Shown here piece after piece: positions 27,829-39,490 of a stretch of 64,000 nt of DNA (positions are counted from its first letter, which is position 1; every line of letters begins with the position of its first letter). The stretch is from Gryganskiella cystojenkinii (lineage: Eukaryota > Mortierellomycota > Mortierellomycetes > Mortierellales > Mortierellaceae). The stretch is taken from the NCBI GenBank assembly GCA_015852425.1, contig JAAAIG010000013.1, positions 17,554 through 81,553 on the forward strand, in the 5' to 3' direction. The notes under the pieces were generated by a model, which was not told where the DNA came from, did not search any database, and worked only from the letters and a program-made list of their open reading frames with translations. The position numbers were made by a program, and so were the translations under genes.

Positions 27829-30800
27829 ATGCGATTGTCCACTGTTCCCCCTTTGCCCCGTGTGGTCTCCCTGTCTGCAGTGATCCTGATGGTCCTCGGT
27901 CTCGATTTTGTGCAGGTCCATGGTTGTGGTATCACTATCCACAACGAGATTGCATTTCGTGCCAGCCAGCTCCTGCTCCAGTCCCCCCTTTCATCCTCCT
28001 CCTCTTCGTATTCTTCGTCTTCCTTTGCTCATATTCACTCACATTCAGTCGCGCATGCTCATTCCCATGAGAATGAGAAGTCACATTCCTCGGCCAATGA
28101 CCCAACAAGGTTACTCACTTATGCCCCCTTGCTCGAGAGAAAGGAGTCCCTCTTTGCCGGCAGCTTTTTCCCCGATTGGGGCTACAACTGCGTCGGAAAG
28201 TTGTGGAACGATGCCGCGGAGGAGGTAAAGAGTCCATTCCTTTTCCTCTCCCCTATTTTTTGTCTGCAACAATCAACAAGCACAAAAGAAAACACGTCGT
28301 CTAGCTAGGGGAAGGATACAAAGCTGTGAGGGCGGGCCTTCTGATCGTCGCACCGGCTCTCGTTTATTTTTCATCATTTATAGGCTCACTGGCCACCGTT
28401 CGCAGAGGCTGCTGTTCGATACATTCTCGAGACGTATCCAAAGCCATGGACAGAGCCAACCAAAGTAAGACCTGATTATGCGAAGGTCCAAGCTATCGCA
28501 ATCTCTCGTTAACTTGCTCAAACTTCAAATCGTCATTTTTCTTCCTTTCCTGATACGTGCCAGGACTTAATTGCGTTCTTGTTTGGGACAGTTTCTCATT
28601 CGCTCGGGGATGTGTCATGGCATGCCCTTCGGGAGCTGGATGCAGGCTTTATCAAAGCCATAGCAGAGACAAGCTTTGATGGTGACTATAGCAAAGCTCA
28701 TTCGCTTGCCGACATTGGAGCCGAGTTTGTTCTCAGGTGAGAAGTTAGAGAACAAGACCTTTTGGTATGAAACCAAGAAGCTGCTCTAATATCTTTTCTT
28801 TTTTTATTTCCTGCGCCCTCGTTTCATCGACTCTTCCGATGATCCCTCAACAGCCACATGAGCAAAATGGACCATCTGGTAGTAAGTTTTACCGTCATAT
28901 TGTGGCAACTGATATTAATTTTAAAATGACATCGGTCTCATATACTTCTCTTTTTTGTATATTCACAACAGACGCCGTGGAAAGTGCCAGTCAAAGATAT
29001 CACTGCTATTTACAAGCGTATGGGATACTATGTCCCCGGCCCTGTTCTGTCCCACTGCATGCGAAATGGATATGCTGGAGCTCAAGCGAATGCTCGATTA
29101 GGAAGTCAGCTGTTCCCCGTCTATGCATCAAAGGTATGATAGATAACGACACATGACCAGCAACTATCGGGAGCAAATCCTCACGACTGCGCCTTTCTCT
29201 TTTTCTCGTTAGTCGCCATTTCTCACCGAACAGGTCGAAAATTACCCAATGGGCGGACTACGGGACATGACCGAGTGGACAGTTGATTGCTGGAATGGAC
29301 TTGCCAGTTATTTGGACCAAGATCGAGCCCTCCCAGCGGAACCAAAACAGAATCATACCTGTTATGACCCCACCTCGTTCAATCTGTGCCATGCCCTCTG
29401 GGAAGATCGAACAGGCGAAAACTGTACCGAAGTCCCTGGAGAGAATCAACGGGGTCGAGTCCGCCATCATCATAGTCGACATGGCGCAGGAGCGAGTGAT
29501 CTCTTGGCTCATAGTCGATTGAGCCAGGCTGGACTGCGAATCGAGACCACCGAAAATGATACGACCGGTATCGTGACGTTTTCTATTGTGGGTGAGGGCA
29601 AGAAAAGTCACGACTATTCTATGGATCAGCCCGATGAGTTCACATCTCGGGAACATCAAGAACCCCTTAAACCACGCTCTACCGTTAAACAAGTGACGTC
29701 AACATGGCAACGAGTCTTTGGACGACGTCCCCGCCGACTTTTACATCATCGCCAAAGCGGCGCGAACATATGTCTTACATTCTCAGACGACGAAGAGACT
29801 GAGGAGACGCAGACATTGTTCCTGCCTCTCCCATACGCCTCCTTTGGCCACGCTGTTGTCACTGGTGACTTTGACGGGGATGGAGAGACAGAACTGGCTG
29901 TGGCTGCTCCGCATGCGACTTTGAATCCCCTGGTTCCATCCCAGGGGGCGGTCTACATTATCCCAAGCCAGTCTCTGTTTTCTGATGATCCATTCAACCC
30001 TTCCACCTCTGGCTCCTCGCAGCTCAATGACAACCCAACCAAGAACAATAGAGACGTACGAACGGTTGCCTCTCGCATACTCCACGGCCAATCAACAGAG
30101 CCGCAGTCCAGATTTGGATGGTCGCTGGCGGTCGTTGACTTGAATCAGGATGGTATCGATGATCTCGCCATCGGCGCGCCTGGCGTTGGAGCCAAAGACC
30201 TTCGGTACGACGGATCTGTCTTTGTCTACTTTGGACGTGCTGGACTCGGTCTTTCTGACGAGCCTGACCTAGTCCTCCGTCATGATCCTCACACAGAAGG
30301 GGCAATCCCAACCGGATTCGATTCGTTAGCTGGATTAGGCTATGTTGTTCAGGGCTTGGATCTGACAGGGTCTGGGTTCAAGGATATGGTGTTAGGCCTG
30401 CCCATGGCCACAGTCCGAGCAGAGCACACCGAATACATTGATGCCAAGAAGAACGAAACTGCCGCCAAGAAGAAGTTTCGACAGCAAGCAGGGCGTGTTT
30501 TGGTCTTTTTCGCATCCGAGTCTCACAACGGCGAGAAACTGGATTCGGATCGAGACTGGGAATTGCGAGGACAAGATTCTTATGAATGGTTTGGAGCATC
30601 CATCGCAGTCATTCGGACGCAAATTTATACACAAACTTGGCCGTGGTCAACTCAGGACCGCATCCTGGTGGTTGGCTCTCCGACTTTTGGAGTTGGCGAA
30701 CAAGACTCAATGAGAGGCAAGATCCAAGGATTCTTGGTCCCAAGTCGACGGAGTCGAATCAGTCTATCCAAGCCAACCTTTATCATCCATGGCGATGCTA

Positions 30801-31677
30801 GGTTTCAGCAGTTTGGATCCCGTCTGGCTTCTCGTCTTTCCCCAACCGAGGTGTACTCAGCAACTACTACTTTGCATGACCTTCTTATCGTGGGATCCCA
30901 GTCGGAGGACATCCTCAAACGTCTACCCAGAGTCGGACGTCTGTGGCAGGCAGGCAAGGTCCGAGTGCTCGATATCTCCCGTATGTTGAAGATGGACAAC
31001 ATGGATGCTCTTGTTGAGGTCACAATATCTGATCTTGATCTTGATCCACGGATCGTGCGCGATTCGATGCAGGGCTCACAGTCCATGGCCCATCTATCTG
31101 CGGCAATGGGCATTTCGACTGATGGGCAGACATTATGGCTAACGGAGCCTTACGCGGAGGGCGAGGTTGGAAGAATCTTGGAGTGGTTTCCTAACCTTTT
31201 GGAAGTTGAAAAGGAACGAGAACTCTTTAAGGTCTCAAGAGTCGTAGGTATCCGCGGACGAAAGCCTGTCGAGATTCTTCCGGTGCTTAAAGTCGGTCGA
31301 GTTAGAGACGGGGATGGAGACGGCGGTGAAGGTGATGATGATGATGATGATGACGATGATGGTGTACAGGACCGAGTCAGGCAGTGCTTCATCGGATCTG
31401 ATTATCGAGGTCGATTCGGTTCTCAGCTTTTGGTTGCAGACCTAAACAGGGACGGCAAGGACAATGTTATTGTTACCTCTTCGCACTCATCCAAGTTTGC
31501 CATGTAAGTTCTGTCCATTTGCTCAAGTCGTCTCTTTTATCTGCAAAAAGACGGAAAGAGTCCAGACCAAATGTTCTCTTTGTTGACGGTCTTCATTACT
31601 TTCTTGCGCCTTTTCCTTCCTCCTTGTCTTTTCGATATAGAATGGCGGGTACCTTGACCATCAAGCTCCGTCCATAG
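27829..31677 (+). CDS. GPLD1: Glycosylphosphatidylinositol phospholipase D (GPLD1-like), secreted
   Basis: Seven exons (27829-28224, 28384-28464, 28564-28736, 28854-28881, 28972-29133, 29213-31503 and 31641-31677; 3168 nt, 1055 aa), all GT-AG. After a signal peptide (SLSAVILMVLGLDFVQVHG) the mature start CGITIHNEIAFRA is that of the GPLD1 zinc-dependent phospholipase domain. SFFPDWGYNCVG, FGTVSHSLGDVSWH and LADIGAEFVL carry the expected His/Asp/Trp ligands. The C-terminal two thirds hold FG-GAP beta-propeller repeats with Ca-binding loops such as DFDGDGETELAVAAP, DLNQDGIDDLAIGAP and DLNRDGKDN. The enzyme cleaves GPI anchors. Oddities are a His/Ser-rich insertion of about 45 residues soon after the first catalytic His and a poly-Asp loop encoded by GAT repeats (31335-31362). 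A 28-nt exon is required for frame. Confidence 0.9.
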
Positions 31678-32401
31678 TTAAAACAAAAAAAAAAGATTCC
31701 TCTTTGTAAATACCCGAGTTTTATTCAACATCCAAGAATCAGTGTGGTTTTTGTCCTTCAAAATACCCCAATCTGTCAAAAACTCAAAACTGAAAAGCAA
31801 AAACATAAAGAAAAACGATACCATCTACGACTCCAAAGGTACTCCTTTTTTTTCTTCCTGCAGGAGGGCAAGGGGAGTCTGAAATGTTGATCAAGGTTGT
31901 CAGAATTGACAAGTCCAAGTGGACTAAGATGGCCTCTCATGGAGTTTATCCGTGGGGTGTCCGCTGGTCCAGATGCACAAGATTGCAAGTTTCCTCTCCC
32001 GCCCCATCATGCAACGGCTCTCATCGTTTGATGTCCATGCCACGCCTTTTGCCTCTCGATCTCGCGCCCAATCAAAATTTCTGACAGCTGTCAACTTTTT
32101 TCATCTTTGCGATTACTCTGACAGGGATTCGTGAAATTTTCCGCAATTTTGTTGTTCCTTATGCTCGTTTTGTTTGTTCCACTTTTGACAGGTTGTCATT
32201 TTTCTTTTTCTTTGACAGGTCTGCCGCTTCTCCCTTGTATCAGACAGTACACGAAGTCTTCCTCGAGGGTCCTCGGTCTGTGTCGATCTAATATCATTCT
32301 CTATTTAAGCGGACCAATTTTTTCTTGTTTCTCTCTGTCCTTTCTCAATCCCCCCAACTTCTTCGACTTGCTTCCGGTCCAACACATCATCGCACATTAA
32401 C
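31678..32401. other. Intergenic region; promoter of BIM1-like gene with TGACAG cluster
   Basis: No gene seen. The first 100 bases past the GPI-PLD stop are A-rich 3' flank. The segment 32080-32220 carries four TGACAG sites, and the last 150 bases before 32402 are CT-rich leader with a TATTTAAG element at about 32301. Confidence 0.45.
32082..32218. promoter_or_regulatory. Cluster of TGACAG elements upstream of the BIM1-like gene
   Basis: TGACAG occurs at 32082-32087 (as part of the perfect palindrome TGACAGCTGTCA, 32082-32093), 32119-32124, 32186-32191 (followed by an inverted TGTCA) and 32213-32218. TGACAG-type sites are bound by TALE-class homeodomain proteins in other eukaryotes. A link here is inference. 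Confidence 0.45.
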
Positions 32402-33150
32402 ATGAAACTGTCTACATCTTCCCCAAGATCATCCACGCCTTCTTTGGCGTTGGCCTTGACCATGATCGTCACTCTTGCCCTGACCGCCGTCCAAGCTCAT
32501 TTCATCCTCGACTATCCTGTCTCTCGTGGATTTGACGATGACGCCGAACCCACCGCACCCTGTGGCGGTTTCAATGCTGTGCCTACCAACCGATCCATGT
32601 TCCCTCTCAGTAAGTGTCTTCGCTATTGTTCTCCAAGGGTAATGTTCTTGATTCATAGCAACTTGGGCTGACCTAACATTTCTCTTTTCGTCAAACAGCC
32701 GGCGCTTTTGCCGACATCGAGTCGTTCCATCCTTCGTCCACGGTCACGGTCAAACTCGTCCTCGGTAACAACCCGACGGATCAAGACTTCACTGCCGCCA
32801 CTGACTTGGCTCCCATGTTCAACCTGAATCACCCTGGTCATGCGTGCTTGACCCTTTCCAACTTGACGGCCTCGATTGCCACTGCCGTTAGTGGAGCAAA
32901 CGCGACGCTGCAGTTGATCTACAACGGTGGTGACGGTAATCTCTACCAATGCGCAGATGTGACCTTGGTGACGTTGGTTGCTGCTGGTTCCAAGTGGGAT
33001 CCCAGCCAATGTATCAATGACAACGGATCGAGCACGACGACAGCCTCCCCCAAGCCCACTTCTGGTGCATCTTCGTTTCAGTCCTTGGGAGTTGTCGCGA
33101 CTGTTGCTGTGGCCCTGTCTACAACCATGTTTATGGTCTTGTTCACCTAA
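32402..33150 (+). CDS. GPI-anchored BIM1-like copper-binding protein (X325 LPMO-like fold)
   Basis: Two exons, 32402-32609 and 32699-33150, give 219 aa. A signal peptide ending TAVQA is followed by HFILDYPVSRGFDDD, so that His becomes residue 1 of the mature protein, as needed for the copper brace of X325/BIM1-like proteins. APCGGFN just after it is a family signature, and ESFHPSS supplies a likely second His ligand. Cys residues (PCGGF, HACLT, YQCAD, SQCIN) fit two disulfides. After a Ser/Thr-rich stalk (about residues 178-200), the hydrophobic end VVATVAVALSTTMFMVLF indicates a GPI-anchor signal. The Cryptococcus BIM1 relative acts in copper acquisition; X325 proteins do not cleave polysaccharide in known cases. 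The function here is inferred by family. Confidence 0.85.
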
Positions 33151-33263
33151 CTGTCCCTTTACTTCGCATTCTTCGCTTCAGCTCTTGCACCTTCATAATG
33201 ATAATAACTATAATAGTAATAAAGGCAAAGAGGACTTTGTCCAGCAACATCATCATTGATCAA

Positions 33264-33275
33264 AATCACGTGATT
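33264..33275. promoter_or_regulatory. 12-bp palindromic E-box upstream of TTI1
   Basis: AATCACGTGATT is a perfect palindrome centred on CACGTG, 131 bases before the TTI1 start codon and 114 bases after the BIM1-like stop codon. TCACGTGA is the classic Cbf1-type core in fungi. Confidence 0.45.
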
Positions 33276-33405
33276 CGCCCCTGCGTCTTCAGTCACCAAC
33301 TCTTTGCTCACTTCCGTTTTCTTCTTTTCTGTCCTATTACTTTTCCTTCAGACTGACAAAAAGGACAGACCTAAAATAGCAGCATAGCAGGAGCTATTCC
33401 ATCCC

Positions 33406-36400
33406 ATGAGTCAGAACAATGGTCCGCCCGAGAGCTACTCTCACGAGACAGCAGCGACCTTTGATCAGGTATTTTTGTTTTCTGTCATTTGAACTTTTAC
33501 TAATTATGCATCAACATAGACTGAAATACATGGTTGCGTGAATACTTCAGTTGACCATTCAAATCCCCCCGCTTCATTTTTCTAGCTCAGAGGACCTGCC
33601 TCCCGTGTCATGACTCTGCCCAAGATCGACGCCTCAAATGCAGACATGGTTGCACGCGACCTAAGAGCAATGGTCTCGGTCCTGCTCAACATGCCCGACC
33701 CAGACTTGCACATGACAAGACACCTCTGCGCCTATGTTCTCCACACCCTTAACCGTGTCGCACACTACTGTCAAGCCTTTACAACGCTCGAGAAACGATT
33801 CGATTTCATTGTTGAACCTTGGTGTCAATGCCTTGAGTTTATCTTGCATGTGCCGGATGGCTACGGCCTCGTGGCAGATTCAGGCTGGATCCAGGTGGAA
33901 CGGTTATTCAAATTTCTGTTTGTCAACCTCGACGGTATCCCCGAGGCTCCCAAAGATCCTGAACGAACACGGCAGCTGGCTCAGAAACAGAAGCAGATCA
34001 GGAGTGGCGCGGCGGTACCCGACGCCTGGGAAACGAACAGGATGTCGGACGATACACGGCTAGCGGCCCTGAGACCTCTCATCCTACTCGTTCCTCTGGG
34101 TTCGCACGTCCCGATGATACAAAACTTCTTTCCAGAGGATCTGATCACGGACAGAGAGTCGGACACTACCACCAACGACCGAATCTCTTTTAGGGCTGAC
34201 CGGGAAGTGCGAACCAAAGCGGATGAAGTTGTCCTTGGCTACCTCCTCGACCCCAAAGGTCAAGATACCATTGCAAAGTACATCGTCATGCTTCTGGACA
34301 CTGCCACGGATTCTACCCTCGTCGCGCTGAGGACCACAGCCCTGGAAGGCATCATGAAGATGCTCAAGTCCCTTGAAACACCGCGACGAGTCGCTACCTG
34401 GGTACCGGGTATTTCTGCAGGAATCGTAAAAGTTATGAAGGAGAGGGGGCTCAAGGAACATCATCTCGTTCAGTGCTATTGCATCCAGATCTGGACCTTT
34501 ATGATTGTCCTCGTCCTAAAAGGTTGGCAAGATGAAGAAAGTAGAGCACAAGGCAGGTCCTCAACAACGTCCACAACCAACTTGGGCGCCGATCTGATGG
34601 CAATGTACAGGACCAAGGAAGCTGGGTCAAGTGCCCCAAATCGATCTCAGTCCACCACCTTTGTCTCAAAGGAATGGATCGACCGTATGATTCATGGTCT
34701 ACAAGTCATGTTCGATCAGGTTGCCAAGATCCGGTTACACCCACATTGGAAGGTCCGACTCCAGTTCGCAGAGATGGCGTTCAGCATCCTCAGGAACTGT
34801 CAGCGATCCATTTTATCTGAGGAACAAGCAGGTGCGACAACTAGCGCAGCTCGATTCTTGCTCGAGACTTTGATCGGTGTTACGCAGGATGATTTCAACC
34901 AAGTCAGCCGTCCCGCAAGGATGTATCTCGGGCAACTGGCGTTGCAGTACAAGAGCCAAGAGCTTTCCAATACAGCCAAAGAAATCTTGCGAACAAGACT
35001 GGTCGCTTTACCCAGAGACTTGTACGGGCCGGACGAATCCTTGAAGCAGAATTCAGTCAAGATGGTTCAAGGACTCTCTCTTTTCCTTGGTCGAGACGTG
35101 GAGCTCATGGTCAACTATCAGACCTTGTGGAGTTATGTCGAGCCTTGGATCAATGTCTTGCGTCTCGAGCAACTGGACCACCATAACATGGATGAGAGAG
35201 GAGGGCTGCTAGGTGTTAGCTCAAAGTCTCTGAGTTCAGTACCTACGTCTGAGGAGGCAAGGTGGACTGCCTGGACCCAAAGTCGCTCTAGTTCAGCACG
35301 AAAGTTTGGATTCCCAAGAAGAATTCACTTGCACCTCAGGGAGCAAGCGACCTCGGATGCGTTTTTGGGGTTCGTGAGGCAAATTGGAGCATCTACGGAT
35401 CTCGCTCTCTGGGCTGATACGTTGACCGCAAGGATACAACAAGATACTCGAAGTGTGCGAGACCAAGAAGGTTGGTTCGAAATCGGAACCGTGTCAACAG
35501 TCCTGCTCCTGAACCACTTGTTGCTGGGTGCCGCCAACGTTGGATTGTCCCCTTTTGGTGATGAACTGGACAAAGAAAAGTCGACATCAGACCTTGTCTC
35601 GTCAGAGAAGCGGATAAAGGACCAAGCAGCTCACCACAAGAAGCGCAAACGGCAAGTTCGCAAGACAGCCCGAGGTATCTTGGAGGAATACTTGGACGCC
35701 TTGATCGAGTGTTCTCAAATGTCCATCGATGCCAGGGCTCGAGAAATGGTAGATCGTCGAGCACGTTCTATGTTCCCAAGAGGGGACGCGCAAGAGGAAA
35801 CAAAATTAAACAAAAGGGGGACTTTGTCAAAATTGCTGGCAATGGATGACGAGGAAATCGATCTGGAATTGCCAGAGGCTCGGATATACGACTACAATGC
35901 CGATGTCATGCTACGCTGTCTACTGCTCCAAGGTATTGCTTCCGTCGCAGTCGTCATGGGCGGTGCCGAGTTCGAGATGGAACTGATCAAAGTCCTTTAT
36001 GTCCTCCTGGAACACCTTGGTGACCAAAACTCGGCCCTGATCCGGGATACAGCCCATGCCGCTCTGGTGCACGTCGCCTTTGTCTGCCACTCCGATTCTG
36101 TTGGGGACCTGATCCAGTCTAATTACGACTATGTGATCCAGCAAGTCTCGCAGAGGATCGCATTCCTGAGCACCAACCCTAGTACACCGCAGGTCCTGTG
36201 GGCGTTAATTCATACAGTTGGAATGCCCGCAGTCTCAATGTTGGAGGATTCGGTCACAGAGATCTTTGAGGCCCTGGATCAATGGAGGAACAAGGAAGAC
36301 CAAGTCGGCGAGGGGCTCTTCAAGACACTCGTAGAGATCGTCAAGGTCATTGCCGCAGCTGCTTTATCTCGACCTCCTCTGTCCGGTGTCGATTCAAAAC

Positions 36401-37620
36401 CACCAGGAGCCAGAACCATGGATCCGTCGCTGGCCCAACTGCCGTCCCCAGAAGTTGCCGAGTATGCTTCAGTTTACCGCATCATGACTGGAGAGAAAGA
36501 AAATCTAAAGGAGGCGAAAGAGGACGAATTCATCAATAGTCTCAAGAAGAGTCCTGAGGAGATTGAAGAGTATTTCACAAAAGTGCTAAGGGATGCCAAA
36601 GAACGCGAGGAGCAACGACTTGGACTTCAAGATGACGACAACGACCTTGATGCGGACAAGGACGACGATGATGACACGATGTCGTTTGGTGAGCTCCGAT
36701 CTAGAATGCCAAAGCCTGCAAAGGAGAAAAAACCAGAGCCGCCGACGAAACACGAGGCCCTCTCTCTGCGGATCCTGAACAAAGCCGGCTATTTTTTGAC
36801 CGCTTCCTCTCCCCGTATGCAGATCTTGGCGTTGGAGGTGATTCAGAACGCGATTGTAGTCCTGAAGAGCCGACCCGAGGAATTGAACCCTGCCATTTAC
36901 GCATGTTGGCCCCAGATTGTCAATCGAGCACTCCAGAGGTCTGAGCAGGACAAATTTTTCGTGGGTCTACATGCGGTCGAGGTCATTACATCTTTGGCTG
37001 AGCACTGCAGTGAGTTTCTGGGGGGCCATCTAAGGGACGACGTTTGGCCCTCACTGATAAGAGCTCTGGAAACCTGGACTCAGGCGCCTACGCCGATCAA
37101 CAAAGACTCTAGAGTGCGAACACTGGGACAGAGTACGTACTTTACATCTTCAAGCGGCCTTGTCAGCGAGGTCAGCAGGATCGGATCCAAGGATCTGAGT
37201 GGTCGAGAGTCGCAACAGCAGCAAGAGCGGCTGCGACTGCAACAAAATCGACAACAGCAACAGGGTCAAGATCGGCAGAGAACTACCTCCAAGATCTTTA
37301 CCAAAGAGCACCGGTTACAGATGGCGATCCTTCAGAGTGTCTCCAAGATTGTTAAACGCGTCCGGATACAGTTTAAGGACGTGTGGAGCATGCTGTTGCT
37401 CGCAAGGGATGCGATGCTGGACCGACACTGGATCCTTCATCAAGACGTTCGGTTAGCAGCAGTCGAGGTTATCAAGAGCGTCGCGACTGCGGGTCATGGC
37501 GACTCTGTCTGGCTGGTCCTGACAAAGGCCATAGAGGAGATGCAGTCTATCGATGAAGGAGACGACGCTATCCAGATGTGTCTCGATATCCTAAATTTCA
37601 TGGACAAGAACAACCTATGA
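33406..37620 (+). CDS. TTI1: TELO2-interacting protein 1 (Tti1), TTT complex subunit
   Basis: Tti1 works with Tel2 and Tti2 as an Hsp90 cochaperone complex that stabilises PIKK kinases (Tor, ATM, ATR, DNA-PK type). Exon 1 (33406-33468, MSQNNGPPESYSHETAATFDQ with the last residues joining LRGPASRVM) and exon 2 (33586-37620) give 1365 aa, close to family size. The protein is all-helical and HEAT-like. Diagnostic blocks are VATWVPGISAGIVKVM in the N-terminal third and, near the C-terminus, KHEALSLRILNKAGYFL, PAIYACWPQIVNRAL and AVEVITSLAEHCSEFL, which align with conserved Tti1 C-terminal repeats. An acidic loop (DDDNDLDADKDDDDDT, about 36630-36680) and a poly-Gln/Arg linker (37210-37280) are insertions. 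An E-box lies in its promoter. Confidence 0.85.
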
Positions 37621-37848
37621 AACATTCCATTCAAATGAATGCATAGAGTATTACTTTCATTTCTGTTTGTGATATTTATGATAATAGGAGACGTTTTAAT
37701 GAAAATCTATTGAGATGCAAGGGGGACAGGAGTTTTGAAGGGATTGTGGGTGATTTTACGAGAAAGGGACTATGCTGATTTATGCTAATGATTTTGAGGG
37801 TGGGGGTAAAGGAGATGGTAGTCTTTTGAGATACAAAAGGCTGGGTAT

Positions 37849-39156
37849 TTACGAGAGTGGTTTTGGTCCATCCTGAACGCCGGGCAAGCTTGGACAGGAG
37901 ACCGAACGGATCTCGCCCGTCTCGACAACGTAGCCAGTCAGGACTCGACCGTACACACAGCCGGAGTCCAGTCCGATGGACCACGGCATCACGTTCAAGG
38001 AACGACTTGCATCATGGCCATAGACGATCATAAAGTCACTGTTTCTGGGCACCGTGGAGGAGGTGGCGGACCAAATCGATTGTGGTGCCAGAGTAGGTCG
38101 ACGGTCACAATGGATCTCGTTAAACGCTCTCGCCCATCCATAGCCGCTGTCTCGCTGACTAGATGGAGTTCCGTCCTTAAGCAAGTTGCGGATGTTGACC
38201 AGGACCCAGGGTCGTTGCTTGAGGATGTCCCTGCTGGGGTCGATTCCAGCATGGACAACATGGACAGGGAGGTTGTGAACAGAGAGTTGACGAGGGAGAG
38301 TGAGGATCAGAGGACAATTGCGAAGGTATTGGTATTGAGCACGAGTCATGGTGCGCGCAAGATGATAATGATCGGATTTCCGGTCGAGGTCCAGAGGGAT
38401 CTTGAGTCGCCAGTCCTTTTTGTTGTCCTTGTTTTTGTGTTTCTTGTGCGATATCTGGATTTGATCGTTTTCGTCAAAGGCAAGATCAATTGCCTCCACG
38501 TCGTCATCGTCATTATCGTCGTCATCCATGGCTTGCTGTTGTTCCACGAGGGATAGACTGTCCAAAAAAGCTCGCCAACGAACAACTTTGTCATCGTGGT
38601 TGCCCCTCACACAATAGGCTCCAAGGTCACGGGCTCGATCAATTACTCCGAGGGACTGGTCACCCTTGGTGACAATGTCTCCAGCAAGGATGAGGGTATC
38701 TGTTTTGTTGTTGAAGGCAATCTTTTCCAGGAACCAGTTGAGACCCCTGAGATGGCCGTGTACATCGCCAACGACGATGGTTCTCGTTGTTTGTGTTTGC
38801 TTTCCTCCTTTGAGGGAGAAGGAGCGTTTGCGTGGAAGAGGGAGCTGCTTTTGATAGATATAGTGAGCAAAGGGGTCGGATGGAAGCGACTTTGGCGGAG
38901 TGGTTGGTTCTCTGAGGATAGGGTGGTGGGTTGTATGGAGGGGGAGAGAACTAGTAATACTCGCGTTTCCCGGGGTATAATCGATGTTGGTGTCGTTATC
39001 ATTGCTGTCGTTGTCAGAGCGAAGACAGTGGCTGTTCCAGGGCGTGGTCTGGTTCGAGATGGCAGAGTTGAGACCTAGGGTGAGCAGGACAAGGACAAAG
39101 ACGATAGCACTCAGGGTAGCAATGGTCCTGCGGTGAGAGGATGCTTGCCGAGGCAT
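37849..39156 (-). CDS. PPN2: Ppn2-like zinc-dependent endopolyphosphatase (calcineurin-like phosphoesterase)
   Basis: The intron-free gene encodes 435 aa and resembles yeast Ppn2 (YNL217W), a vacuolar enzyme that cuts inorganic polyphosphate chains. A basic N-terminus and one membrane segment (about residues 12-32, IATLSAIVFVLVLLTLGL) predict a type II protein with a lumenal catalytic domain; N-glycosylation sequons follow. All metallophosphatase motifs are present: GDVHGH, GDIVTKG, GNHD, HAGI, YGHDAS and GLDSGCVYG. An Asp-rich loop (DDDDNDDDD) and a Lys-rich loop interrupt the domain between GNHD and HAGI. Related ApaH-type enzymes are the alternative assignment. It is divergent from the F-box gene, with 334 bases between start codons. 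Confidence 0.85.
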   Translation of the reverse strand: MPRQASSHRRTIATLSAIVFVLVLLTLGLNSAISNQTTPWNSHCLRSDNDSNDNDTNIDYTPGNASITSSLPLHTTHHPILREPTTPPKSLPSDPFAHYIYQKQLPLPRKRSFSLKGGKQTQTTRTIVVGDVHGHLRGLNWFLEKIAFNNKTDTLILAGDIVTKGDQSLGVIDRARDLGAYCVRGNHDDKVVRWRAFLDSLSLVEQQQAMDDDDNDDDDVEAIDLAFDENDQIQISHKKHKNKDNKKDWRLKIPLDLDRKSDHYHLARTMTRAQYQYLRNCPLILTLPRQLSVHNLPVHVVHAGIDPSRDILKQRPWVLVNIRNLLKDGTPSSQRDSGYGWARAFNEIHCDRRPTLAPQSIWSATSSTVPRNSDFMIVYGHDASRSLNVMPWSIGLDSGCVYGRVLTGYVVETGEIRSVSCPSLPGVQDGPKPLS

Positions 39157-39490
39157 TTGGGTTGGGTCTGTTTTTGAGAGTCGTCAGAGAGCAAGAGATG
39201 GAGGTGATTGATGGAGGAGATGAAGGGAGAAAGAGGGGGAGGGAGAGGGAGAGGGATGGAAGGATGGAGAGCTGGAGGGAATGGAGAGAGCAAAGTAGAA
39301 AAAAAAGGCGCCAAAAAAAAACAAAGGCGTACATGCCAAGAGCACCGCAAATTCCTGCAGGATGACATACAACGTTACAATATACAAACTGACGACATTG
39401 TTCGACAAGGGGTCAAAGGCTTTTCCTTTGTTTCTCCCTTAGCGCCAAATCTCCTTTCCATTCTGCTCCCATTTTATTCATTTCAAAGCC

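Noticed and set aside
27474..28070. 198-codon plus-strand frame before and over GPI-PLD exon 1
   Set aside because: It runs through leader sequence and overlaps the GPI-PLD signal peptide in another frame, with no family match.
38596..39078. 160-codon plus-strand frame
   Set aside because: It is antisense to the Ppn2 catalytic motifs and has no independent support.
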